From assembly GCA_030035585.1 (NCBI GenBank), contig CM057460.1:134648714-134712713 (forward strand): 64,000 nt of DNA. The letters run 5' to 3'. The position numbers and the translations under genes are program-made. The stretch comes from Dugong dugon. Its lineage: Eukaryota > Chordata > Mammalia > Sirenia > Dugongidae. This document shows, piece by piece, positions 23,358 to 34,892 of this stretch (the stretch's first letter is position 1; each line of letters opens with the position of its first letter). The notes under the pieces were generated by a model. It was not told the origin of the DNA and searched no databases. It saw only the letters and a list, made by a program, of their open reading frames with translations.

Positions 23358-23552
23358 GTTACCACCAAGTGATTCCGAGTCATGAAGACCCATGTGTGTC
23401 AGAGTAGAACTGTGCTCCATAGAGTTTTCAATGGATGATTTTGAGAAGTAGATCACCAGGCCTTTCTTCTGAGGCCCCTCTGGGTGGACTCAAAGTTCTA
23501 ACCCTTTGGTTAGCATCCACGCATGATAACCATTTGCACCACCCAGAGACAC
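23358..23552 (-). mobile_element. AfroSINE, long type A
   Basis: Reverse-strand copy with the type A middle ('gaagtagatcaccaggcctt') and head 'tttgcaccacccagagac'. Target duplication not clear. Confidence 0.8.
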
Positions 23553-23584
23553 ATTAAAAATCAGTATTGTGCCATGAGACCAGA

Positions 23585-23700
23585 AGAACCAGGTGGTGCC
23601 TGGCTCCCATTACTGAACATTTTGATCAAAGATTCTATGGAAGAATCCTGATAAAATGGGGAAAAATGCAGAACAGAATTTCAAATTGTCATGGAATCCA
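23585..23700 (+). repeat. L1 3' UTR fragment
   Basis: 'ggtggtgcctggctcccatt' to 'gaaaaatgcagaacagaatt' is collinear with 17345-17450, the L1 3' UTR at the start of the transducing insertion. Confidence 0.55.
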
Positions 23701-23924
23701 GACATTCTAGAACCATCTGGCTCCTTTCCTGGACTTGAAATTTTGGGTGGTCCCTGCGCTCTGCCTTTAGATCTCTTTTCTCTCTCTATTTATAGCCGCT
23801 TCCTGGGTAATTTCAGTCTGCCCCCATGGTTTATATTTCACTGTAATGTCTTACGAGTGTATTTCTCCAGCTAGATCTTCCCCACCTTCAAATAATATCC
23901 AAAAGCCAACACTTCCCATCACGA

Positions 23925-24410
23925 CCAATGCTCCTACTTCTCCAAACCATCATTATCTCTTGCCTTGATCGTGCAGTAGCCTCTTACCTGGTCTCCCTGC
24001 ACGCATTCTTTCTCCTTACAGTTCTTACTCCATACGACTGCCAGAGGCATCCTGCTACAGTTTCAGCCAAATCATGCTGCTCTTCTGCTCCAAAATCCTC
24101 CAATAGCTCCCCACTTCATTCATTCCCAGTAAAAGCCAAAGCACCCAAAAGGCCCCAAATGTCCCACAAGGTGCCACACAATCTAGCATTTTCTCCCACC
24201 TCTGCTTTACCTCTGTGAACTTATCTCCCACTCCTCTTCCCCACCCTTATTCTGACCCACCTTGCTGGCTTCCTCGTCAACCACACCAGGCATGTTCCTA
24301 CTTTAGGACCTTTGCCTAAAATGCTCTTACCTTGGGTATCTATCTGTACAGATGGCTCCCTCATCTCCTTTAGATCTTTGCTTAGATATCCTTTTTAGTT
24401 AGGCCTTCTG
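23925..24410 (+). repeat. L2 LINE, first half
   Basis: Matches the late-ORF2 to 3' UTR text of L2: 'caatagctccccacttcatt', 'ccacaaggtgccacacaatc', 'aggacctttgcctaaaatgc'. The 96-codon ORF here is in L2 sequence. The copy resumes at 25069 after an insertion. Confidence 0.7.
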
Positions 24411-24414
24411 TTTC

Positions 24415-25065
24415 ATACAGAGTTCAATCATATAAGCAAAATCACTAGCAATTAAATGGATAAATACATAGATTGGTAGGTACACAGACAGACAGATTTG
24501 TTACAGGGATTTGACTTAATGCAATCGTGAGAACTGGTTAGTCTCTGTAAGATTGTTTTCTCTGCATGTCATGCTAGAGCTTGTAGTCCACAGGTCAGGG
24601 AGCAAGAAGGAAAAGTGGATGTAAATCTGAGGAGAGCAAGAACAAGCTGGAACCCTCCAGGACACACTACAACCCGTATCAGTTCTCACTGCTTCTAACG
24701 TTGGTGATGTGGGCATCCTACAGGAGAAGCTGGCACACTTTTTCATAGCTCTATACATACACCTTGCACAGGAGTTGGAGAAGCTGAAGGATAATCCAGG
24801 GGAAGGTGGAACAGTGCAGGCCTGCCTACTGCTCCACATTAATGAGTAAGCCAGCAGATCCTACTGCCCCACATTAATGGGTAAGCCAGCAGATAAGTTA
24901 CAACGTGCTCAAGCTATAACACGAGCCCTGCCCTGATCTTCCAAGCATAAAAAACAAAATGAATGCTGCTTCACTTCTTCCCTCCACACAGTACACAAAA
25001 AATATACAGGGAAGGGAAATATAACTTAGCCTAGCCAGGTCACACATTGCAAAGTCACCATACCT
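24415..25065. repeat. Unidentified insertion in L2, LTR-like
   Basis: About 650 bp that separates the two halves of the L2 copy, so it is a younger insertion. The text around 'ttgttacagggatttgactt' looks like an old ERVL-class LTR. Contains an exact-length tandem pair: 35-bp units at 24825-24859 and 24860-24894 differing at two positions. Confidence 0.45.
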
Positions 25066-25068
25066 TCC

Positions 25069-25345
25069 ATGATCACTCAGTCTAACATCGCAACCTCTGC
25101 TCCAGCACTCACTATCCTTCTCCCGGTGTTATTTGTCTCCATGGCACTAATATTCTGTATATTTCACTTATTTATTTTGTTTACTGTCAGTCTCCCCCCC
25201 CCACCCCCCCCACCCCCCACCCCCCGCCACTTACATGTAAGCTTCAGGAGCACAGGGATTTTTATGTTTGTTCAGAGCTCTGTGTCTACTGCCCAGAGAG
25301 TGCCTGGTGCATAGCAGGCCTTCTATAAGTATTTGAAATGACAAA
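25069..25345 (+). repeat. L2 LINE, second half (3' end)
   Basis: Continues L2 from 24410 and ends with 'gcctggtgcatagcaggcct' and 'tataagtatttgaaatgac', the L2 terminus. The C-rich tract at 25194-25228 has expanded within it. Confidence 0.7.
25194..25228. repeat. C-rich low-complexity tract
   Basis: Runs of 9, 8, 6 and 6 Cs separated by single As, then a G. Minus strand carries four long G-runs with one-base loops. Confidence 0.95.
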
Positions 25346-25423
25346 CAAATTAGGTAAGCATTCTGGTAAGCATTTTTAATAGATCTATAATTATGATTTT
25401 TCATTTTGTTTTATTTTTTGTCT

Positions 25424-25575
25424 GCCCATTTCCGTCGAGTCGATTCTGATTCAGAGCAACCCTACAGGACAGAGTACAACTGCCCTACAGGGTTTCCAAG
25501 GAGCGGCTCGTGGGTTCGAACTGCCAACCTTTTGATCAGCAGCCAAGGTCTTAACCACTGCACCACCAGGGCTCC
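25424..25575 (-). mobile_element. AfroSINE, short type
   Basis: Complete reverse-strand copy ('cgtcgagtcgattctgattc' tail to 'accaccagggctcc' head). Target duplication 'tttttgtct' at 25415-25423 and 25576-25584. Confidence 0.9.
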
Positions 25576-25871
25576 TTTTTGTCTACAGGACAATAACAGA
25601 AAGACTTTCTAACTGCAACAAGTGAGAATTAGAGGTGTAGGTGATGAATTCACATCCTGTGAAATAGTGAGTCAGTTGTTAAAGAACTAACGGCTACAGT
25701 TTATTCCCATTCCCTATCCCTTAGGAACAGGAAGCAAGTTTATAGGAAATAGCAGAAGAGTAAAAAGATGTTTTGTAGCATCTTTCAGTACCCCATTAGG
25801 TAGTGTATAGAACAGTGAAGGTAAGAGTTTGTTGATGTAAAAAGGAACATTTATCACCAGATTTCTCACAT

Positions 25872-26039
25872 AAAAAAAAAAAATTACCGTAGAGCACATT
25901 CCAACTCGTAGTGACCCTATAGGACAGAGTAGAACTGCTCTATAGTATTTCCAAGGAGTTGCTGGTGAATTTGAACTGCCAACTTTTTGGTTAGCAGCCA
26001 ATCTCTTAACCACTGTGCCACCAGGCTCCCACATTAATT
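25872..26039 (-). mobile_element. AfroSINE, short type
   Basis: Reverse-strand copy. The 12-base A-run at the left of the copy sits on the wrong strand for a plus-strand tail and may be pre-existing. 'cacat' flanks both sides (25867-25871, 26040-26044). Confidence 0.85.
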
Positions 26040-26044
26040 TAGGC

Positions 26045-29000
26045 ACTTGATAAATACATTTGGCTGCTACTGATAACTATCTTTAACACTCTGTCTTATC
26101 TTTCATTCTTTTTTCAGCTGTATGTACACAGGGTAGAGACCTGTGCTCTAACACGACAATGATAGACATCAGTGCTGCATTTTCTCCTGCACATTGTTCA
26201 AGCACCCATCTCCAAAAAAATTCCTCCATCCCCCCAACAATAGCATGAATTGCTCCTCTTTATAAAGAATCCTATTATATTGGCATATCTGTAACACAAT
26301 TTATCTCCTTATAAATCTTTGTATATATGTACTACACGTCCACTGTAACAATCAGGTTCCCAACACAAAACAAATAGTACACATGCAATGGGATAATTTA
26401 CAAGAACGTGTTACACAAGCTTGGGCAGGTATAGATGAACCACAGGAGATAGTCTAGGAATTTGGGTCTAGCAAAGTGGAGCTGTCACCACCCTAGATGC
26501 AAAGGGAGAAGAGGTTACCAGACCCAGAAGGAAAGAGAACTGTAAAGGCTGGGCCTCCCGTAACAGTTAGCCCAAGGTAACATTCCAGGAAGGTCACTAG
26601 AGTCATAAATACCTTTATCTCACTCCACTCCCTCCCCCTAATTTTCTGCCAGGACTCCCCATTGACTGACCCCAAATGGAAGCCAGAAACCACTGGAACT
26701 CCTTGATGGAATCCCTGCCAGTCAGCTTCCTGGAGCAGGCAGCAGATTGGAGAAGAGTGTGGAGTGACCCTGGAATGACATATGGAAGCTATCCAGCATG
26801 CCCACTGGAAGCAGGAACTGGATCTTCTACTTCTCTTTTTATCCTCCAGGCCACCTTTCACCAATTACTTGATTGTACCTTGTGTATACATAATATATAT
26901 CTGCAAGGTCTACTAACCTTTCAAAACAAGAATGTGAGGTAGGTCTCAGTCACATCTGTGGAAGAGATCATAGTTTTCCTGTAATGACTGCAATGAGTCA
27001 TGAGGAGGTTATCTCTGAAGGACAAGGAACCAGCCTGAAAGGCAAGAAGCTTCTTTAAGAGTTATATGTGACCTGTCAGAAGCAAGATCAAAGGCAACCT
27101 CTGAAATCTTTTTGGTCATTTGGTATGCTGACCTGAGGATGCCAGCACAGTTCCCTAGGTGGGAGACACAGGAATGGTGCATTGAATTCTCAGAGCAGTA
27201 CAACACTCAGGTTCTACTGGCAGCAGGCCTCATGGTAAGGTGTTACGGGGCATGAATTCAATGGGCTGGACCTCACCGTACAGTAAAGTCCACTGGGAAA
27301 CAACTCCTTCATATAAAAATGGTTTTAACCAGGGTCCCACAAGTTTACCTTATTACTTGTTATGTTACTCTTTTTAGCCATGTAACTTTATATGTGTGAT
27401 TTATGTATTGTATTTCAATGTTGGTCAGTGACAGATATAAAAGAAGATCAATAAATGAGGGAGAAAGGTGTCTGAGAACTCTGAAACTTAATTTTTTAAA
27501 TGTCAAGCTAAGGAAATCAGACAGGGCAACTAGGAACATGCCATATATCTTAAAGACCAATTAGCATGCTTCATGCCTTTTATTAAATGGATACTTCCTT
27601 TAACTAGCTATATTGCTTTCACTCAACAGCCTAATAACCCAGAAAGTAGTAAAACTAAATGCCTACTTTATTGATTAGCTGCCAAAAATTATAATATTTC
27701 ACCTTTCTAATATAATATGTGCTAAAAATTTATTAGAGCATTAATTTACAAGCTTACTTCTCTAGTAGGATGAGCTATGAATACTGAACAATAACCTTCC
27801 TTTGGTCTGTTCAAACATAGAACTGCATCAAAAATATATATATGCATAGCAGTTTTCATAAGTAAGGATTTCTCCTTGAACCTTTTCACATATGTTTTTA
27901 GTTCTCTTTCTAGGTTTTTAAAATATCATAATTTCCTCATCATCCTTTAGATCATAAAGATCATAGATATTTTAAAAAGAAAGAAACAGCATAAACAGAT
28001 ATTAAACAAAACTTTTTTTTTTTCTTATTCCTGGAAACATATGATAAAATCAAAATTACTGTGAAACATATCACGTTTTCATCCCAAAAGGAAAGGGCTA
28101 TGTTGTACATTTGGGCTCCCAAAGCTGAGATTAATGTCTAGTGCATCATAAGTGTTTTATAAATGTTTTAGCCAACTATATGCCATACGTACTAAATATG
28201 TAGCTATATACCTCTTTTCTCATTTAAACCCATGCCCTAAGAATTATCAGATGAGTGTAAATGTACTACATACATGGCTTATGCAAAGACTCCAAAATGT
28301 TTTGGATGATGCCTATGATACTTATTGATTAGAATGCTTCCAGCTGTATGGAACAGAAAGCTTTGTCTTAACTGGCTGAAACAGTAAGGAAAACTGACTA
28401 TCTCACATGATAAGAAGTCGTAAGGTAAGGTGAGTTCAGCGTTGGCAATTCAGCAGCTCAATGATATTTTCAAGGACCCTGATTCTTTCCATCTTTCTGT
28501 TCTGTCTCCTCAACACATCAGCCTCATTCTCAGACTAACTCTCCTCACAGACAATTCTAGGCATGAATACATTTTTCAGGGGCAGGGGAAAAAAATAGAA
28601 AGATCTTGTCTTCTCTGAGTGTCTTTTTAAGCTCAGGAAAAACTTTCCCAGAAGCCATCCCTCACATGCACACACACAGCCAACTTCTCCTCAAGTCTTA
28701 TTGGCCAGAGATGTGTCACATGTCCATTCCTAAATCAATCACTGGCAATGAAGATGGGAACACCATGAAAAGCTTAGACTAATCAGCTTTATATCACTCA
28801 TACACCTGTCCTGGGCACCCCCCCAAAGTACATGGCCAAATGGAAGGACACCTGAACAAAATGAAGATTTTATAGAGATGGAGGAAGAAGGAATGGCTGC
28901 TAATATAAACAGTCAACAGCATCTACTACACAAATAAAAACAGCTTTCCTAAATCTTGAATTATAATGAATATGTTAGTTACAGTTAAATTTTTAGCAAT

Positions 29001-29204
29001 ATTATTTATTACCCTATTAAGAGGACATTTCTGAAATAATTAAATTTATAGTCCTCTTAAAACAAAAAACAAAACTATTGTTCCCTTTTTTTCTTCAGTA
29101 AAATTCTGTATTGCTAGCAGAGGTCTTCAAAATCATTTCACTGATCTTAGTTCATACTAATATGCACTCACAATACATTTTTTTAAATTCCTTCTCTGAA
29201 AGCA
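26045..29204. other. Mostly unassigned DNA
   Basis: No exon-like structure. 26350-26900 looks like an old LTR-like repeat. 28310-28870 contains 'cctaaatcaatcactggc', a phrase typical of another old mammalian repeat. Neither could be named. The 123-codon minus-strand ORF at 26493-26864 has no recognisable domain and lies in the repeat-like part. Confidence 0.4.
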
Positions 29205-29340
29205 TTTTCTTCATTCAGAAAATAAAAAAGTAGTGAGTGATTACTATGTGCCATACATAGCAATTCTAAGCATTTAAGATATGATTGTGAACAAAACCAA
29301 CAAAAATCCCTGCCTCATGGGGCTTACATCGCTGTTACTA
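29205..29340 (-). repeat. L2 LINE 3' end, minus strand
   Basis: 'gattactatgtgccatacat' to 'aaaaatccctgcctcatggg' is the reverse complement of the L2 3' end. Confidence 0.65.
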
Positions 29341-29439
29341 GTAAGGTAACACTGTGCAACCAGAGCTCCTTATACCTCATAGGAAAAGCATTTTGAAAAT
29401 ACGTAACAACTTGAAAATATGCAACATTAGTTTTAGATA

Positions 29440-29800
29440 TTTTTGACAGAACAACCTAGTTTCTAGAAATTTATCCTGAAAAAATAGCCAAATATGTGTG
29501 CAAACATGTTCATTAAGTGAGTATTCACCATAATAGTCTATAAGAGGGGAAGATTGGCTATAGCCTAAATATCCAAACTCAGGGGCATGGTTACAAGAAA
29601 ATTATTATGCATCTGTGTAGGTAATAATTAAAAATAATCATGCTGCTTAATTATTGTTTAGAATATTGTGTAACCATTAAGCATAATTGTGTGGAATGTT
29701 TAATCATTTGTGAAAATATTCATGCTAGAACACTAAATGAAAAAGCAAGCTACAAAGCAGTGAGAAAGCTATAAAAACCTTTTGCTATGTATGAATTTGA
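29440..29800 (+). repeat. Old L1 ORF2 C-terminal and 3' UTR fragment
   Basis: 'tatagcctaaatatccaaac' through 'gaaaaagcaagctacaaagc' follows the decayed end of an L1M-type ORF2 and its 3' UTR. Confidence 0.6.
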
Positions 29801-29969
29801 AAAACATCAAAATGTTAACAATAATTTTACATGTGTGGTATGATTTAGAGTGAGGTCCCCCACACGCACCCTGCTCTGTTTTCCAGGTTTTTATTTCCGA
29901 CCATGTATTCACTGATATAGAAGGGAGAAATTGAACTCACCGTTGCTGAATTTAAAATGTCACTGTAAT

Positions 29970-30225
29970 ATCATCAACCATTTATCAAGTGTGTCCCCTA
30001 TGCCAGTCACTGCCCTAAACATGTTATACGTATTATCCACTTAACCCTTTCAACCACCCTATATACAGTTGTTGCTATTTTCTCCTAAAGCTATAAAATG
30101 GGTTTGAGATAAGTTAAATATCTTGTCAAGATGCATCTCTTGTAAGTGCTACACCCTAGATTCAACCGAAAGTAGTCTGACTCCAGAGTCTGGTCTTTTA
30201 ACCACTAATGCTATTTTGCCTACAA
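29970..30225 (-). repeat. MIR SINE, near full length, minus strand
   Basis: 'atttatcaagtgtgtcccct', 'attatccacttaaccctttc', and 'ctgactccagagtctggtct' then 'ttaaccactaatgctatttt' match the reverse complement of MIR end to end. Confidence 0.75.
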
Positions 30226-30379
30226 ATACAGGCAGTTAACAGCAGATTTGATATGGCAGAAAATCAATGAATTAGATCACAAAACTAAGGGAGAAATCTA
30301 AATGGCTGAATGGAACTGCATCAAGAAAGCAGATTGTTTAATATTTTGACAAAGAGCAGAATGATATGTACCCACATAC

Positions 30380-30582
30380 ATCCCCACTGCCATCAAGTCG
30401 ATTTGATTCCAACTCCTAGCAGCACTGTAGGACAGAGCAGAACTGCCCCATAGGATTTCCAAGGCCGTAAATCTTTACCGAAGCAGACTGCCACATCTTT
30501 CTTCCCCAAAGTGGCTGGTGGGTTTGAACTGCTGACATTTTGGTTATCAGCCAAGCGCTTAAACACTGAGCCACTGGGGCTC
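30380..30582 (-). mobile_element. AfroSINE, long type B
   Basis: Reverse-strand copy with 'gcagactgccacatctttct' middle. Contributes both ORFs at 30393-30828 by chance. Confidence 0.85.
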
Positions 30583-30780
30583 ATTAAGAAAGAGAGCAGA
30601 CTGTATAAAATTAGAAGTATATCCATCCTGAAATATGTGCCAGAAGACTACTTAGAAAGGTGGGTGTGGTTCTCAATCACTAACCTCAGAGGCAAAGAAC
30701 ACAAAATTAAAGAGGAAACATTAGCCTCTACAGTAACCATCAGAGTGAGTGATTGGAGATCACAGCTAACCAAAAAATCC

Positions 30781-30942
30781 ATACCCACTGCCATCAAGCC
30801 AATTTCCATAGGGTTTCTGCGGCTATAAATCTCTCCGGAAGCAGACTGCCACAACTTTCACCCTTGGAGCCGCTGGTGGTTGCAAACCGCTGACCTTTTG
30901 GTTAGCAGCAGATTGCTTTAACCATTGCACCACCAGGGTTCC
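30781..30942 (-). mobile_element. AfroSINE, long type B, tail shortened
   Basis: Reverse-strand copy with type B middle. Its tail jumps from 'catcaagccaatt' to 'tccatagggtttc', so about 40 bp is missing there. Abuts the next SINE directly. Confidence 0.85.
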
Positions 30943-31098
30943 TTCTAACCCATTGCCGTCGAGTAAATTCCAACTCATAACCACCCTATAGGACAAAGTA
31001 GAACTGCCCCATAAGGTTTCCAAGGAGGGCCTGGTGGATTGGATCTGCTGACCTTTTAGTTAGCAGCCGTAGCTCTTAACCACTACGCCACTAGGGTT
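30943..31098 (-). mobile_element. AfroSINE, short type
   Basis: Reverse-strand short copy directly next to the previous one, same orientation. Confidence 0.85.
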
Positions 31099-31179
31099 TC
31101 TGGGTTCCTTCTACTGGGTTAGAAATATCCCCCTCCCTTTTAAGGTATTTGTTCCCAGGCCAGAATAGTAGGTGGTTGA

Positions 31180-31327
31180 TGCAGGGTTAAGTGCCACAGC
31201 TGCTAACCAAAAGGTTGGCAGTTTGAATCCACTAGGCGCTCCTTGGAAGCCTTATTGGGTGGGCAGTTCTACTCTGTCCTATAGGGTCTCTATGAGTCAG
31301 AATCGACTCAACGGCACTGGGCTTTGA
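31180..31327 (+). mobile_element. AfroSINE, short type
   Basis: Plus-strand short copy lacking its first bases ('ggttaagtgccacagctgct' start), with full RTE-like tail 'gagtcagaatcgactcaacg'. Confidence 0.85.
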
Positions 31328-31397
31328 GTGCAGGGCACCTGGGCACCTGGGTTTACCCAGGAGGACCCCTCATCCAGAAGACAATTGCTATATACCC

Positions 31398-32285
31398 TGA
31401 TGTTTCAGTTATCTACTGCTCTCTAACAAACCACTTGAAAACTTACAAGCCTAGACAACATGATTCCTTGGTTTGACTGGTCTCGATGAGGCAGTTCTCT
31501 TGTTGATATTGCAGAATCATCCATTTGCAGTCAGAAGATAGCTGGGGCTGGAACATCCAAGATGACTCACTCACATGTCTGGTGAAATTTGGAAGACTGG
31601 ACTCAGCAGGGATGCTAAGACAACTGGACCTCTCTCTCTGTCTCTCTGCCTCTTTCTCTCTCTCTCGCAGTTCTTCTCCAAAAGGCCTCTCCATGTGGTC
31701 TCTCCATCAGGGCAGCTAGACTTCTTATATGGTGCCTTGGGTTTTCCAGAAGCCCTGGTTAAGATCTCGGCTGCTAACCAAAAGGTTGGCAGTTTGAATC
31801 CACCAGCTGCTCCTTGGAAACCCTATGGGGCAATTCTACTCTGTCCTGTGGGGTTACTAAGAGTCAGAATCGACTCAACTGCAATGGGCAGACAAAAAAC
31901 AAACCAAAAATCATAATAGATCTATTAAGAACACTCACCAGAATGCTTACATAATTTGTCCTTTCAAATACTTACAGATGGCCTACTACGCACCAGGCAG
32001 TCTCTGGGGAGTAGACACAGAGCCGTGAACAAACATAATAATCCCTGCAGATCACATTTAAGTGACGGTGGTGGGTTTGGTTTTTTTTGTTTTTTTATTT
32101 GAGGTTTCCAAGAGCACAAAAGTAGAAACTGGTAGGCCATCTTAAGCTTAGGCTCAGGACTGGTCCAGTGTCACTTCCACCAAATTCTATTGATTTAAGA
32201 GTGTCATAAGCCAACTAAAATTCAGTGTGGGAGGAGAATAGACAAGGGCGTGAATATTAGGAGACACCATTCACTGGGCGCCATC
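31398..32285 (+). mobile_element. LTR, ERV type B, split by insertions
   Basis: 31398-31747 and about 32092-32285 follow the LTR at 19946-20444 in order ('ttatctactgct', 'aagatgactcactcacatgt', later 'gacaagggcgtgaatatt'). A CT-rich run at 31632-31668, an AfroSINE (31748-31905) and an L2-like piece on the minus strand (about 31950-32060) lie between. The 113- and 83-codon ORFs are read across this mixture. Confidence 0.6.
31748..31905 (+). mobile_element. AfroSINE, short type, inside an LTR
   Basis: Plus-strand copy whose head is shortened by loss of part of the tRNA-like region ('gaagccctggttaagatctc'). Normal middle and tail. Confidence 0.85.
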
Positions 32286-32479
32286 TCTGAAAACAAACAG
32301 CCACTTCTGCTTCCCAGCACACCCTATCCCTCACCCACACACACTGAAGGAATAGGGATTCAGAGGCAATAAAATAGAGCATATCCAATACAGAGATGAA
32401 TAGTGAACCCAAAACTCCAAATAGTTGGGGAAAACCACTATCTTCCAAGAGAGAAGTCAGACTTAACAAACAGAAATAG

Positions 32480-33010
32480 GAATGTCAAAAGAAATTATTA
32501 CTGAAGCAAAATTAAAGCGTGGGAAGAGAGAGAAATTAAATAGTTCAGGAATTCTCACAGAATTCAGTACAAAATAACAAATAACTGGCAAATATGGAAG
32601 AGAAGTCAGAAGCCGTAAAAGATAGACCCAGAAGTTCTAAACTCCGTCAAATTCTGTATGTAAAAAGAGAGAGGAAACATACTTAAAGAGAAAAAAATAA
32701 ATAACAATAAAATTTTCTAGGACTGAAACAAAACATGAATCTCTTCAGAATCATGTTTTGCAAAATAATAGAAGGTAGAAAGGAAAAAGAGAAGACACAA
32801 CTAGGGAGTCTGATTCAACATGACTGAAAAAACAACTGTGTAGCAGCAAAATTGTAAATGGATTAAATTCTCCAATTATAAGGCAAAGGTGGCTAGATAT
32901 GGTTAAATTTTTTAAAAACATACTATATTAACAAAAAGCTGTAAGTGAGAATAATTCAAAAAAGAAAAAGGAAGATTAGTATAGTTAAATAACTCAGAAA
33001 AGTTAAAAAT
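32480..33010 (+). repeat. Old L1 fragment (ORF1 end to ORF2 start)
   Basis: 'tttctaggactgaaacaaaa' resembles L1/HAL1 ORF1, and 'aaatggattaaattctccaa' the start of ORF2 (protein NGLNSPI type). No reading frame is preserved. Confidence 0.5.
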
Positions 33011-33147
33011 ATTTTTAAAAAAAAGTGTTAAAAGACAGAATTAACAGCAATATAATAAAATTTGAATTCAAGACGAAATAATAAAAATAATAATAACCCA
33101 TTGCCATCGGGTCAGAAATAATAAGAGGGAAAAAGATAAGTCTGTTG

Positions 33148-33237
33148 CAAGAGCAAAGATGTCCCTTTAAGGACTAAGGCGTGTCTGACCCAAACCATGG
33201 TGTTTTCAATGGCCTTATACGCATGTGAAAGCTTTTC
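33148..33237 (+). repeat. RTE fragment, inverted relative to its neighbour
   Basis: 'gagcaaagatgtccctttaa' to 'cgcatgtgaaagct' belongs to the part of RTE downstream of YADD, on the plus strand, and abuts a minus-strand RTE. A 23-bp AfroSINE tail piece lies just before it at 33098-33120. Confidence 0.7.
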
Positions 33238-34892
33238 ATCAGATAAGGATTCAACCCTGATGCACACCTTTCTTGACTTTAAAAACCACAGAATCCCTTT
33301 GCTCTATTCGAATGACTGCTGCTTCCATGGGTGTTTTCTGTGTTATCATGACGTTGCTTATGGGTCCAGTTGTGAGGATTTTTGTTTTCTTTATGTTGAG
33401 GTGTAATCCATACTGAAGGCTGTAGCCTTTGATCTTCATCAGTAAGTGCCTCAAGACCTTTTCACGTTAAGCAAGCACGGTTGTGTCATCTGCATAACAC
33501 AGATTGTTAATGAGTCTTCCTTCAATCCTGATGCCACGTTGTTCTTCTTCATATAGTCCAGCTTCTTGGATTATTTGCTCAGCAAACAGATTGAATAGAT
33601 ATGGTGATATGGTGAAAGAATTCAACCCTGATGCACACCTTTCTTGACTTTAAAAAACACAGAATCCCTTTGCTCTATTCGAACGACTGCTTCTTGGTCT
33701 AAGTACAGGTTCCCAATGAGCACAATTAAGTGTTCTGGAATTCCCATTCTTTGCAATGTTATCCATTATTTGTTATGATCCACACAGTCGAATGCCTTTG
33801 CATAGTCAATAAAACATAGGTAAACATCTTTCTGGCATTCTTTGCTTTCAGCCATGATCCATCTGACATCAGCAATGATATCCCTTGTTCCATGTCCACT
33901 TCTGAATCCGGCTTGAATTTCTGGCAGTTCCCCGTCGAGGTACTGCAACCGCTTTTCAATGATCTTCAGCAAAATTTTCCTTGTATATGATATTAATGAT
34001 ACTGTTCGATAATTTCCACATTCAGTTGAATCACTTTCTCTGGAATTGGTACAAATATGGATCTCTTCCAGTTGGTTGGCCAGGTAGCTGTCTTCCAAAT
34101 TTCTAGTGCTGCATCCATTTGTTGAAACATCTCAGTTTGTATTCTGTCAATTCCTGGAGTCTTGTTTTTAGCCATTGTCTTCAGTGCAACTTAGACTTCT
34201 TCCTTCAGTACCATCGGTTCTTGATCATATGCTACCTCCTGAAATGGTTGAACGTCGACCAATTCTTTTTGTTACAGTGACTCTGGGTAGTCCTTCCATC
34301 TTCTTTTGATGCTTCCTGTGTCGTCTAATATTTTCCTCGTAGAACCCTTCAATATTGCAACTTGAGGCTTGAATTTTTTCTTCAATTCTTTTAACTTGAG
34401 AAATGCAGAGCATGTTCTTCCCTTTTGGTTTTCTAACTCCAGTTTTTTGCACATTTCATCATAATAATTTATTTTGTCTTCTCAAGCCACCCTTTGAAAT
34501 CTTCTGTTCTGCTCTTTTACTACATCATTTCTTCCTTTCACTTTAGCTACTCTCCGTTCAACAGCAACTTTCATAGTTTCTTCTGACATCCATTATTGTC
34601 TTTTCTCTTTCCTGTCTTTTTAATGACTTCTTGCTTTCTTTGTGTATGATGTCCTTGATGTCATTCGCAGCTCGTCTAGTCTTCTGTCATTAGTGTTCAA
34701 TGCGTTAAATCTATTCTTGAGGTGGTCTCTAAATTCAGGTGGAATATACTCAAGGTCCTACTTTGGCTCTCACGGACTTGTTCTAATTTTCTTCTATTTC
34801 AACTTAAACTTGCATATGAGCAATTGATGGTCTGTTCCACACCCAGCCCCTGGCCTTGTTCTGACTGATGATATTGAGCTTTTCCATAGACT
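33238..34892 (-). pseudogene. RTE LINE copy C, rearranged
   Basis: Minus-strand RTE from the region before RT to just past YADD. Frame pieces include 'QAGFRSGHGTRDIIADVRWI' and motif A 'FIDYAKAFDCVDH' (33766-34098), and YADD at 33485-33496. A 72-bp block is present twice, at 33249-33320 and 33620-33691, with two differences. In RTE order, the block upstream of YADD reappears downstream of it, so the copy jumped back on its template. Another ORF at 33251-33454 reads across that joint. Several stops and shifts; non-functional. Confidence 0.85.

Noticed and set aside
29350..29371. Tiny AfroSINE head ('ctgtgcaaccagagctcctt')
   Set aside because: Too short to separate from chance.
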